From: Paramicrobacterium sp051513965
GTDB taxonomy: Bacteria > Actinomycetota > Actinomycetes > Actinomycetales > Microbacteriaceae
Assembly: GCF_051513965.1 (NCBI RefSeq)
Contig: NZ_CP195847.1
Coordinates: forward strand, 1,798,001-1,862,000
Length of the DNA: 64,000 nucleotides
Direction of reading: 5' to 3'
The notes under the pieces are model-generated. The model worked only from the letters and a program-made list of their open reading frames with translations, did no database searches and had not been told where the DNA came from. How positions within the stretch are numbered: the first letter of the stretch is position 1; every line of letters begins with the position of its first letter. The position numbers were made by a program, and so were the translations under genes. Shown here one piece after another: positions 50,448 to 58,593 of the stretch.

Positions 50448-51713
50448 TTATGGTGACGACGGTGATCTTCCGACCAGGAAGGGCTTCAGCGCGCCGCGTC
50501 GCCTCCGTGCACTTGACGATGTGCGTCGTTCCCGTCGACTCATCCGCTTCTCTGACGTCGGCGCGAGACTGCGCGCGAGCTCGCGCAACGCGGCCGCAGC
50601 CGGCGAACGCGGCGCGACCTCTCGCATGCTTCGCCCCTCGAGGAGCGCGGCGTCTGCCGCCCGCTCATCATTCGCGACGAACGTCGGAGAGGTGATCCCG
50701 CCGAATCGCTGAAGTGTGCTGGCGATCTGCGAGCCGGGACCGATGCCGATCGGGCCAGAACGCACGCGATTCATCACGGTGCGCACGGGAACACCTCCGA
50801 TTGCTTCGAGAAGTTCGGAGTGCCGGCGGAGATATCTGCTGATTCCGATCGGGTCGGCACGCCCCACTCCGATGACCGCATCTGAGGCACGGAGCGCGGC
50901 GAGCGTGGCCGCGTTTCGTCGAGGCGCGAACATGTCGCTCATGATCTCTTCGTCAGCCTCGAGGCTGAAACCTGTGTCGATGATGACGTGATCGACCCAC
51001 GAACGGCATACGGCGATGGTGTCGGTCACTCGCGTCGTCGTGAGCTCCGGCCACCGTGAGGATCTCGTGAGACCGGTGAGCACTGAGAGGCGTCCCTCCG
51101 AGACCGCATACCGCTGGCTGAGTCGCTCCAGCTCATCGATCGTGAGAGTCTCCTGCCCAGCGAGCCGACACGCGGCGGCGAACCCGGGCGCTTCGTCCAG
51201 CATCCCGAGCATCTGCGCGATCGACGCGCTCCATGTGTCGGCATCGATGAGCGCGACGTGTGCCCCGAGATGAGCGAGCTCCACGGCGAGCGAGATCGCG
51301 ACTGTCGTCCGCCCTGGAGCGCCCGCGGGACCCCACACCGCGGTCACGCGTCCTGCCGCGGGCTCCAGGGCCCTGTCGTCCAGGACAGGGCGCACAAGAG
51401 CTTCGCATACGGTTCGTGCGGAAGCCTGCTGGTCGAGCACGTCGAGGATGCCCAGGCGGGTCACGCTCCGCCGCTGCCCTTCGTCACCGCACATGACGAC
51501 GGGACGGATCCCAAGCTCGTCGCAGTGGGCGAGAACGTCCCCGTCGATGGCATCAGCGTCGGCGAGCAAAACGTCCGGTTTAGTTCGAGACAGCGTCCCC
51601 AGGACGTCGTCGAATGCGCCTATCCGCGCGAGAAGATCCACGCCGTCCGCGAGAAGGTGTTCAATGAGGCGTTCTTCGGTCGATCGGGAGATCGCGATGA
51701 CAAGCCGGGTCAT
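50448..51713 (-). CDS. CpaE/TadZ-like MinD-superfamily ATPase with a variant P-loop
   Basis: 421 residues: an N-terminal receiver-like domain without a phosphorylation site (1-115) followed by a MinD/ParA-like ATPase (about 120-345). The P-loop reads GPAGAPGRTT (128-137), so the usual catalytic Lys is Arg135. Other MinD-fold parts (VALIDADTWSASIAQML, DHVIIDTGFSLE) are kept. A basic tail (RMSRRERRTSSSARRRRG) ends the protein. Relatives localise Flp/Tad pilus machinery, but no tad genes are here. The gene overlaps the SAF gene (ATGA). Confidence 0.83.
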   Translation of the reverse strand: MTRLVIAISRSTEERLIEHLLADGVDLLARIGAFDDVLGTLSRTKPDVLLADADAIDGDVLAHCDELGIRPVVMCGDEGQRRSVTRLGILDVLDQQASARTVCEALVRPVLDDRALEPAAGRVTAVWGPAGAPGRTTVAISLAVELAHLGAHVALIDADTWSASIAQMLGMLDEAPGFAAACRLAGQETLTIDELERLSQRYAVSEGRLSVLTGLTRSSRWPELTTTRVTDTIAVCRSWVDHVIIDTGFSLEADEEIMSDMFAPRRNAATLAALRASDAVIGVGRADPIGISRYLRRHSELLEAIGGVPVRTVMNRVRSGPIGIGPGSQIASTLQRFGGITSPTFVANDERAADAALLEGRSMREVAPRSPAAAALRELARSLAPTSEKRMSRRERRTSSSARRRRGALKPFLVGRSPSSP

Positions 51714-52354
51714 GCTGTTCCCGCAGATGGAATCAGTGAGATCGCGTAACCGTTTGCGTGAGCGGAGAGCACTGTGGCGAGCGCTCCCTTCGGAACGAGA
51801 AGCTCGACGCTGACCTGCTGCTGGCCCACCATGGAATCGGACGCGAGCACACGGGAGACGACAGCGCCGCTCACGATCACTGTCGGCTGCCCGAACTGAT
51901 CACTCTCACGCGGTTCGGCGGCCCAGACATCGACAACCGCGCCGGTGTCGACGGCTTCGGCGAGCTCTCCCGTCGTCTGAACGACGACGGGAGCCACCCC
52001 GACCTCGTCAGCACTGATGACCGCGCCCGCCGGAAGTAGCTCACCTTCGGCCACTGTGTGCGTGAGCACGATCTTCCCCTCTGGCAGCGCCCCTTCCCTG
52101 ATATAGCTGTCTGTGAGAGAGCCGAGGCGCACGCGGATCAGAGCAAGGTCGTCAGTGTCGACGGGCTGTCCGGCCGGAAGGGTCGCGGACGCCGAGTACA
52201 CGGCGATCGTCTTGTCGTTCGCATCGACGACGGCCCAGACTCCCGCGATGGACGCGAGCACGAGCACGATGCCGATGACGAAGCGCGCGTCGAACCAGAA
52301 TCGTCGTCGGGCGGGTCGCTCGGTGGAGGTAGTGTCCTGCAGCATGATGACCAT
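51710..52354 (-). CDS. SAF-domain membrane protein (CpaB/RcpC-like)
   Basis: 214 residues: a basic N-terminus, one membrane helix at about 24-43, then a SAF domain (about 55-125) with ASATLPAGQPVDTDDLALIRV and LTHTVAEGELLPAGAVI. SAF proteins such as CpaB act in the cell envelope with secretion or pilus systems. The start may be at 52354 or the in-frame ATG at 52345. It is the first gene of the SAF/CpaE-like/PdtaS run and diverges from the HTH gene across a DnaA box. Confidence 0.85.
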   Translation of the reverse strand: MVIMLQDTTSTERPARRRFWFDARFVIGIVLVLASIAGVWAVVDANDKTIAVYSASATLPAGQPVDTDDLALIRVRLGSLTDSYIREGALPEGKIVLTHTVAEGELLPAGAVISADEVGVAPVVVQTTGELAEAVDTGAVVDVWAAEPRESDQFGQPTVIVSGAVVSRVLASDSMVGQQQVSVELLVPKGALATVLSAHANGYAISLIPSAGTA

Positions 52355-52384
52355 CGTGCCAAGTCGGAGAAACAGCCGAGAAAG

Positions 52385-52393
52385 TTATCCACA
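52385..52393 (+). promoter_or_regulatory. Perfect DnaA box (TTATCCACA)
   Basis: A perfect match to the bacterial DnaA 9-mer, in the divergent intergenic region between the SAF gene and the HTH gene. It shares the 12-mer AGTTATCCACAA with a second copy at 53365-53373. Confidence 0.65.
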
Positions 52394-52433
52394 AGACACG
52401 TTTCACACAGTCTGAGTGACGATAATCGATGTC

Positions 52434-52712
52434 ATGGATCACGTTTCGCCTGACTCGATCGGTCGCTTCCTCACCGTGGCCGACGCTTCGGAGATACTCA
52501 ACATCTCCGTCGACGATGTGCGCGCGCTGATCGATTCGGCCGAGCTGCCCGCGATCCAGGTCGGAAGTCCCGGACGGTGGCGCATCGAACGCCGCGTGCT
52601 CGAGGATTACATCGAGGCAAAATACGAGGAGACTCGGCGCATGAGCCTGTGGCGCGAAGCGAACGCGGCGAGCGTGCAGGACATCTCGGACCCACGGCCT
52701 CGTCGGCCCTGA
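52434..52712 (+). CDS. Small helix-turn-helix protein (BldC/excisionase-like MerR fold)
   Basis: 92 residues from ATG 52434: FLTVADASEILNISVDDVRALIDSAELPAIQ forms a winged MerR/excisionase-type HTH, with PGRWRIERRVLEDYIEAKY as the second half. Such proteins are widespread in Actinobacteria beside secA. GATAAT lies seven bases before this ATG, suggesting a leaderless start; the alternative GTG at 52416 adds six residues. No integrase or phage gene is near, so a true excisionase role is unlikely. Confidence 0.86.
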   Translation: MDHVSPDSIGRFLTVADASEILNISVDDVRALIDSAELPAIQVGSPGRWRIERRVLEDYIEAKYEETRRMSLWREANAASVQDISDPRPRRP

Positions 52713-52715
52713 TCG

Positions 52716-53324
52716 TCAGAGCTCGACCAGATCGATCGCTGCTGTCGCCACGATCTCGACGTGACTGACCTCGCGTGTGCGACGTGGCGTCCCCGGCGCG
52801 TGGATTGCGACATCGATGTGATCACGCGCCACACGGTCGATGGTGCCGGAGACGGAGCCGACGAGACCGGAGATCGTGACGTACGCACGTCGGCGACACA
52901 CGTCCCTCAGGGCGAATGCGAGCCCGATGCGCTCAGAGACTCGCGGAGCTGCGCCGGAATCGCCTTCCCCCTCGAGACTGAGCGGCACGGAGGTCGGCGA
53001 CAGGAGGACACCGCAGACAGCTGCGATCGGCACGATGCAGGCACTCGCACGACCGTGCGCCCGGACGAGGTCTCCTGCCATCCAGTCTCGACCGAACGAG
53101 CGCGGAACGACGTTCACGTCTCGGCCGGCTCTGAGCCGAAGCCGCACCTGCACAGGCGCGGCGCCCTCCCCTGTCGGGCCCGGACCGAGTGCGAGAAGCC
53201 GGTCGCGCACGCTCAGCCGCCCGATACGCAGCCGCTCGTCCTCGGCGCGCCGTTCGATCTCCTCGGCGCTCCACTCGGACTCCAGCTGACCTTCGAGGTC
53301 GTCGAAGAGGCTGTCCCATCGCAT
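52716..53324 (-). CDS. Hypothetical protein conserved near secA
   Basis: 202 residues from the ATG at 53322-53324, which has GGAG four bases upstream; a longer frame to 53492 crosses the intergenic DnaA box and is not supported. The N-terminus (MRWDSLFDDLEGQLESEWSAEEIERRAEDERLRIGRLSV) is helical and acidic; the rest is beta-rich with DVNVVPRSFGRDWMAGDLV. I do not recognise a domain. It ends three bases from the HTH gene (convergent). Confidence 0.75.
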   Translation of the reverse strand: MRWDSLFDDLEGQLESEWSAEEIERRAEDERLRIGRLSVRDRLLALGPGPTGEGAAPVQVRLRLRAGRDVNVVPRSFGRDWMAGDLVRAHGRASACIVPIAAVCGVLLSPTSVPLSLEGEGDSGAAPRVSERIGLAFALRDVCRRRAYVTISGLVGSVSGTIDRVARDHIDVAIHAPGTPRRTREVSHVEIVATAAIDLVEL

Positions 53325-53364
53325 GGTCTCCGACCTTAGCGCCCGGCGCATGAAATTCGAGGAG

Positions 53365-53373
53365 TTATCCACA
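53365..53373 (+). promoter_or_regulatory. Perfect DnaA box (TTATCCACA)
   Basis: Second perfect DnaA 9-mer, in the divergent 204-base region between the hypothetical gene and the Rv3235-family gene. The following AT-rich stretch (AAATATGCTTTACAA) could hold a promoter. Confidence 0.65.
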
Positions 53374-53528
53374 AACGACGAAATATGCTTTACAACTCGG
53401 TACACAAACTGGTTGAGTGTCTGTCCAAGAGCCGCGGTCCCCCGCACGGGGGTCGCGCACGCCATTCCGTCGTGGAGATAACATCCACGCACGACGAAGC
53501 CTCGAGAGAAGACTCAGTCGGAGAAGTG

Positions 53529-53996
53529 ATGAACGCAGGCACCGCAGCCCCGCAGAGAGAAACAGATATCGAACAGCCCTTTCCCACTCCTGCTCGCTGC
53601 GGGATCGCCGATCCTGACTCCGACTTCACGTTTCTCCGAACCCGCGCCGTTGATCTGCCCGACCCCGAGCCCCTGCTCATCAATCTGACTCGAAGCGTCA
53701 TCGAGGTGATCGCCGGGGCGCGCGATCTCGAGCAGCTCTCCCGCTGGATCAGCGAGGACGTCTACCGCACGCTCGTCAAACAGGCTTCTCTCGCCGCCCG
53801 CGCACGTTCGGTCAAGCGGCAGCAGGCGATGAGGCCCATCGTCCACGTTGGAAGCGTACACACGCAGATGCCCGTCGATGACGTCTGCGAGGCCGTAGTC
53901 ATGGTTCAGGTCGGCCGCACACGTGCGCGCGCCGTGGCGATCCGCCTCGAAGGCATCGATCACCGGTGGCGCGCGACGTCAGTCGGCGTCCTCTAG
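53529..53996 (+). CDS. Rv3235-family protein
   Basis: 155 residues from the ATG at 53529 (GGAG five bases upstream; the frame is open to 53385). The core ARAVDLPDPEPLLINLTRSVIEVIAGARDLEQLSRWISEDVYRTL, here split over residues 40-90, followed by VHVGSVHTQMPVDDVCEAVVMVQVGRTRARAVAIRLE, marks the Rv3235 family found beside secA in Actinobacteria. Function is unknown. It converges with secA, seven bases apart. Confidence 0.85.
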   Translation: MNAGTAAPQRETDIEQPFPTPARCGIADPDSDFTFLRTRAVDLPDPEPLLINLTRSVIEVIAGARDLEQLSRWISEDVYRTLVKQASLAARARSVKRQQAMRPIVHVGSVHTQMPVDDVCEAVVMVQVGRTRARAVAIRLEGIDHRWRATSVGVL

Positions 53997-54002
53997 CGCG
54001 AT

Positions 54003-56855
54003 CTACTTCCGCTTCTGCTGTGCACGCCGCTGCGCCCGGTTTGCCGGTGCGGGAGCGCTGTCCTCAGAGGTCGCCTGACCGAAGGCTCCGCGCTTCGCCG
54101 GCTCCTTCTTCTGAGCGGTCGGCGCGGGTCGCTGAGGCCGCGGCGCCTGCCGCTGCTGGCCCGAAGCGTTCCTCTGCTGCGCAGCGCGCTGCGCCTTCGT
54201 CGTCGCGCCCTTCTCGATCTGCCCACGCTGGTTGCGAACCTCGACCTCGCCGTCCTCGTTCGCGGCCGAGTAGCTCAGTTTCTCCGTCTCCCCGTCCGAA
54301 CGTGAGAGGCCCTTCGCGACGATCGTCGGACCGACCTCGCCGTCCTCCCCCTCGGGGCGGGTGACCTCGACATCGAGATTGAAGAGGTAGCCGATCGACT
54401 CCTCGCGAATCTGGCCCATCATCTGCTGGAACAGTGAGTAGCCCTCACGCTGGTACTCCACGAGCGGATCACGCTGCGCCATCGCGCGAAGTCCGATTCC
54501 ATCCTTCAGATAGTCCATCTCGTAGAGGTGGTCACGCCAGCGACGGTCGATCACCTGCAACACGACGCGTCGCTCTAGCTCACGCATCGCGTCCGAGCCG
54601 AGCTTCTCCTCGCGCGCCTGATATGCGAGCTTGGCGTCGGAGAGAATCTCCCGCTGAACGAAGGCGCGGTTGACACGGCCCTTGGAGCCAGCCTCCTGCA
54701 CGACCTCGTCGATCGTGAGTCCAATCGGGTACAGCGTCTTCAGCTCCAGCCACAGCGCGTCGAAGTCCCAGTCATCCCCGTTGCCCTCGCCGATGTGCTC
54801 ATCAAGGACCTCCGTGATGACGTCTTCGAGGAATCGCTGCACGCGCTCGTTGAGGTTGTCCCCCTCGAGGATTCGACGACGGTCCGTGTAGATCGCCTCA
54901 CGCTGACGATTGAGGACGTCGTCGTACTTCAGGACGTTCTTCCGGATCTCCGCGTTGCGAGACTCGACCTGTGCCTGCGCGCTGCGAATCGCCCGAGTGA
55001 CGATCTTCGCCTCGATCGCGACATCGTCGGGGAAGCCTCTCGACATGAAACTCTCTGCGGCTGCGTGGTTGAACAGCCGCATGAGGTCATCCTGAAGAGA
55101 CAGGTAGAAGCGGCTCTCACCCGGGTCGCCCTGACGACCAGAACGACCGCGGAGCTGGTTGTCGATGCGTCGCGACTCGTGCCGCTCGGTGCCGAGGACG
55201 TAGAGGCCACCGGCCTCGATGACCTTCTCGGCCTCCTTCTGAACCTCGGCCTTGACCTCGTCGAAGACCTCGTCCCACTTCTCCTCGTACTCGTCCGGAG
55301 TGTCCGTCGTCGAAAGACCGAGCTCGCTCATCTTCTGCACGGCGAGGAACTCGGCGTTGCCGCCGAGCATGATGTCCGTGCCTCGTCCGGCCATGTTTGT
55401 GGCGACCGTGACGGCGCCGAATCGGCCTGCCTGAGCGACGATGGATGCCTCGCGAGCGTGGTTCTTGGCGTTCAGAACCTCGTGACGCACACCCTTCTTG
55501 GCGAGGAGCCGAGACAGATACTCGCTCTTCTCGACGCTCGTGGTTCCGACGAGAACGGGCTGACCCTTCTCGTTGCGCTCGACGATGTCTTCGACGACCT
55601 GCGCGAACTTCGTCTCTTCTGTCTTGTAGATCAGATCGGGCTTGTCCTTGCGCTGCATCGGCTTGTTCGTCGGAATGGGCACGACACCGAGCTTGTACGT
55701 CGACATGAACTCAGCCGCCTCGGTCTCCGCCGTACCGGTCATTCCCGAGATCTTGTCGTACATGCGGAAGTAGTTCTGCAGCGTCACGGTGGCGAGCGTC
55801 TGGTTCTCCGCCTTGACGGGAACGCCTTCCTTGGCCTCGATCGCCTGGTGGACGCCCTCGTTGTATCGACGACCGACGAGGATTCGACCAGTGTGCTCGT
55901 CGACGATCATGATCTCGCCGTTCATCACGACGTAATCTTTGTCCTTCTTGAACAAGGCGTTCGCCTTGATCGCGTTGTTGAGGAACGAGATGAGCGGCGT
56001 GTTCGCCGACTCGTAGAGGTTGTCGATGCCGAGGTAGTCCTCGACCTTCTCGATGCCGGGTTCCAGCACACCGACGGTCCGCTTCTTCTCGTCGACCTCG
56101 TAGTCTTCCCCGGCGACGAGTCCCGAGGCGATGCGGGCGAACTCGGTGAACCAGCGGTTAGCCTCGCCTGAAGACGGGCCCGAGATGATGAGAGGCGTTC
56201 GCGCCTCGTCGATGAGGATGGAGTCGACCTCATCGATGATCACGAAGTTGTGACTGCGCTGGACCATGCCGTCCTTCTGCCACGCCATATTGTCACGCAG
56301 ATAGTCGAAGCCGAACTCATTGTTCGTTCCATACGTGATGTCCGCCTCGTACTGCTTGCGGCGAACATCGGGAGTCTGGCCGGAGACCACGACGCCGGTC
56401 GTCATGCCGAGCGCACGGAACACGCGGCCCATGAGCTCCGACTGATAGGTCGCAAGGAAGTCGTTCACGGTGATGATGTGGACACCCTTGCCGGTGATGG
56501 CGTTCAGGTATGCCGGAAGGGTCGCGACGAGAGTCTTTCCCTCACCCGTCTTCATCTCAGCGATGTTTCCGAGGTGAAGGGCGGCGCCGCCCATGATCTG
56601 CACGTCGAAGTGCCGCATGCCGAGGGTCCGCTTCGCGGCCTCGCGCACGGCCGCAAACGCCTCGGGAAGCAGGTGGTCGAGCTTCTCGCCGTTCTCGTAG
56701 CGCTCCCTGAGCTCCGCCGTCTCGTGTTTCAGATCGTCATCGCTGAGCTCCGCGAAATCGTCTTCCAGAGCGTTGACTGCCTTGGCGTAGTTCTTAAGGC
56801 GTTTGAGGATGCGCCCTTCGCCTGCGCGAAGAACTTTTTCCAATACTGAGGCCAC
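54003..56855 (-). CDS. secA: Preprotein translocase ATPase SecA
   Basis: 950 residues; drives Sec-dependent export with ATP. Walker A MKTGEGKT (101-108), VIIDEVDSILIDEARTPLIISG for the DEAD site, GRGTDIMLGGNAEFLA, and a long helical scaffold. The C-terminus (about 840-950) is Gln/Arg/Pro/Ala-rich and lacks the zinc-binding CxCxSGxxxxCH tail of E. coli SecA, as in actinobacterial SecA1. The start is GTG after GTGGAGTG. It lies downstream of hpf on the same strand but beyond a terminator. Confidence 0.98.
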   Translation of the reverse strand: MASVLEKVLRAGEGRILKRLKNYAKAVNALEDDFAELSDDDLKHETAELRERYENGEKLDHLLPEAFAAVREAAKRTLGMRHFDVQIMGGAALHLGNIAEMKTGEGKTLVATLPAYLNAITGKGVHIITVNDFLATYQSELMGRVFRALGMTTGVVVSGQTPDVRRKQYEADITYGTNNEFGFDYLRDNMAWQKDGMVQRSHNFVIIDEVDSILIDEARTPLIISGPSSGEANRWFTEFARIASGLVAGEDYEVDEKKRTVGVLEPGIEKVEDYLGIDNLYESANTPLISFLNNAIKANALFKKDKDYVVMNGEIMIVDEHTGRILVGRRYNEGVHQAIEAKEGVPVKAENQTLATVTLQNYFRMYDKISGMTGTAETEAAEFMSTYKLGVVPIPTNKPMQRKDKPDLIYKTEETKFAQVVEDIVERNEKGQPVLVGTTSVEKSEYLSRLLAKKGVRHEVLNAKNHAREASIVAQAGRFGAVTVATNMAGRGTDIMLGGNAEFLAVQKMSELGLSTTDTPDEYEEKWDEVFDEVKAEVQKEAEKVIEAGGLYVLGTERHESRRIDNQLRGRSGRQGDPGESRFYLSLQDDLMRLFNHAAAESFMSRGFPDDVAIEAKIVTRAIRSAQAQVESRNAEIRKNVLKYDDVLNRQREAIYTDRRRILEGDNLNERVQRFLEDVITEVLDEHIGEGNGDDWDFDALWLELKTLYPIGLTIDEVVQEAGSKGRVNRAFVQREILSDAKLAYQAREEKLGSDAMRELERRVVLQVIDRRWRDHLYEMDYLKDGIGLRAMAQRDPLVEYQREGYSLFQQMMGQIREESIGYLFNLDVEVTRPEGEDGEVGPTIVAKGLSRSDGETEKLSYSAANEDGEVEVRNQRGQIEKGATTKAQRAAQQRNASGQQRQAPRPQRPAPTAQKKEPAKRGAFGQATSEDSAPAPANRAQRRAQQKRK

Positions 56856-56942
56856 GAATGCACTCCACTTTGTTCACGGCGCCCGGGGCGACGCCACGTC
56901 CCTACAATGCCCGATTCGTCCGTCGAGCGGGGGTCGATCGTA

Positions 56943-56984
56943 CCCATGTTAGCGACCCTGCGCTTGATGCGCCCTGAACATGGG
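56943..56984 (-). promoter_or_regulatory. Inverted repeat in the hpf-secA intergenic region
   Basis: CCCATGTT and AACATGGG form an 8-bp inverted repeat with a 26-base loop, next to the hpf terminator and about 90 bases before secA. It could be a secA operator or leader structure. Confidence 0.3.
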
Positions 56985-57018
56985 AGCCGGGCAGCGCCGT
57001 GAAGACGCTGCCCGGCTC
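56984..57018 (-). terminator. Hairpin terminator after hpf
   Basis: A perfect 13-bp stem GAGCCGGGCAGCG / CGCTGCCCGGCTC, ten bases beyond the hpf stop. Confidence 0.85.
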
Positions 57019-57028
57019 TCTCACTGGG

Positions 57029-57679
57029 TCATGCCCTGTTCGCTTCGGCTTCCTCTGCCAGCTCGATGACGCCGTAGTCCCACCCCTTCCGGCGGTAGAC
57101 CACGCTCGGCCGATCTGTTCTGGCGTCGATGAACAGGAAGAAGTCGTGACCGACGAGCTCCATCCGGTCGACTGCATCGTCGACCGTCATCCACTCGGCG
57201 GGGAATGTCTTCTGCCTGATAACGACGGGCGAGTACTCCTCGACCTCTTCCACATCGTCGACCGGTGATTCTCCTGCTCGAACACGATCGATGACTTCAG
57301 CGGGTGCTGGCTGAAGTCCGACGGCTGCGAACTGTCCCGTCGCCGCCGCGTGAAGCGACGTGCGCTTCTTGCCGCGGCGCCCCTGTTTGCGCTCCTTGGC
57401 ACGACGGACGCGCTCCAGCAGCTTATCGATCGCGATGTCGAACGCGCTGTACTTGTCGCCACCGGTCGCCTCGGCCCGCACGAGGGGGCCCGGCCCGATG
57501 AGCGTCAACTCGACGCGATCATCACCGTTCTTACCGCTTTTGTCGTTGTGGCGGCTGACCTTCACCTCAAACGCTATGACACGATCGGTGAGATTGGTGA
57601 TCTTCTCCGATTTCTCGTCCACGTAATCGCGGAAGCGATCGGTGATTCCCAGGCCAATTCCGACGATGTTAGTTTCCAC
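57029..57679 (-). CDS. hpf: Ribosome hibernation-promoting factor, long form
   Basis: 216 residues from GTG at 57677-57679, which follows GGAGG; the frame is open to 57763 but that part is not conserved in style. N-terminal ribosome-binding domain (1-105, VETNIVGIGLGITDRFRDYVDEK) and C-terminal dimerisation domain (about 155-210, VVIRQKTFPAEWMTVDDAVDRMELVGHDFFLF, here over two strands). Long HPF dimerises 70S ribosomes in stationary phase. comF ends 91 bases upstream. Confidence 0.95.
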   Translation of the reverse strand: METNIVGIGLGITDRFRDYVDEKSEKITNLTDRVIAFEVKVSRHNDKSGKNGDDRVELTLIGPGPLVRAEATGGDKYSAFDIAIDKLLERVRRAKERKQGRRGKKRTSLHAAATGQFAAVGLQPAPAEVIDRVRAGESPVDDVEEVEEYSPVVIRQKTFPAEWMTVDDAVDRMELVGHDFFLFIDARTDRPSVVYRRKGWDYGVIELAEEAEANRA

Positions 57680-57769
57680 GGCGACCTCCGGATCCGGCGT
57701 GACTCGCCTGGTTGTCCGGGCGATCCTTTCACGCCTTTTCATACACCGTAGTCCTGCCGGCATTCCTTG

Positions 57770-58507
57770 TCACCCCTCATTTCTCTCGGGCGTGGCGCGT
57801 GACGATCCGCGACGGTCAGCACCCCTCAGAGGTGTGGATGCCACGGTGGCGCATGCAACCACCTCGGCGCCCTGCTCACGCAACGCGCGCACGCATTCCG
57901 CCAGTGTCGCCCCGCTGGTCACGACATCATCGATGACGATGAACCGACGCCCAGCTGCCCGCGGGAGGGCACGGAGAGTCCCGGTGAGGTTCGTTCGCCG
58001 CTCGTGCACGCTCAAACCAATCTGATCGGCGGGCCGACGCCTCCAGCGCAGCACGCGGGCACCCGACAGCTCCGCCCGACGGAGCACGAGGCTCACAGGG
58101 GCAAAGCCGCGCGCCACGCGGGATCGGTACGTGCCAGGAACGGGAGCGAGTTCGATGTCGGCTCCCGTTGAGTGCTCGAGAACGGCGTCGACGGCACGGC
58201 GCAGCCCGCGGCCGAGAGCGACCGCGGCATCCGTTCGCCCGTCTCTCTTCAACGCGAGGAGCATTCGCTTCACACGTCCCTCGTAGAGAGCGCTGCTGAA
58301 CACGTCGACACCCGACACACGGCGATGCACCGTTCCGGAGGTCAGCAGTGCACTGCAGGCACCGCAGACGCCTGCGCCATCGGCCCCGCAGCCGGTGCAC
58401 TGGACCGGCACGATGAAGTCGGCCGCCTCGCCGGCCGCGCGCCAGAGCAGGTCACGGCAGTGTCGGATCAGCGACCGCTGCCATCCGTCTCCCGCGTGTC
58501 TCCCCAT
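57770..58507 (-). CDS. comF: ComF family phosphoribosyltransferase-like protein
   Basis: 245 residues with an N-terminal zinc ribbon (Cys37, Cys40, Cys48, Cys51) and a C-terminal PRT domain whose PRPP loop is FIVIDDVVTSGATL. ComF proteins take part in DNA uptake in competent bacteria; in Actinobacteria the gene sits between lpqB and hpf and its role is not clear. No Shine-Dalgarno is evident at the ATG. Confidence 0.92.
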   Translation of the reverse strand: MGRHAGDGWQRSLIRHCRDLLWRAAGEAADFIVPVQCTGCGADGAGVCGACSALLTSGTVHRRVSGVDVFSSALYEGRVKRMLLALKRDGRTDAAVALGRGLRRAVDAVLEHSTGADIELAPVPGTYRSRVARGFAPVSLVLRRAELSGARVLRWRRRPADQIGLSVHERRTNLTGTLRALPRAAGRRFIVIDDVVTSGATLAECVRALREQGAEVVACATVASTPLRGADRRGSSRATPERNEG

Positions 58508-58593
58508 TCACCGACCGTCTCATCGCGCGCGCCGCGAAAACGACCGGTTCCGCTCAACTGTGGAGAGCGCCTGTGTGCGGATGCCTGTGGACG

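Noticed and set aside
52434..52712. Excisionase of a mobile element
   Set aside because: The HTH resembles excisionases, but no integrase, attachment site or phage gene is present; the small BldC-like family is common beside actinobacterial secA.
54795..56171. 458-codon plus-strand open frame across secA
   Set aside because: Antisense to the SecA motor domain; composition is typical of a GC-driven shadow frame.
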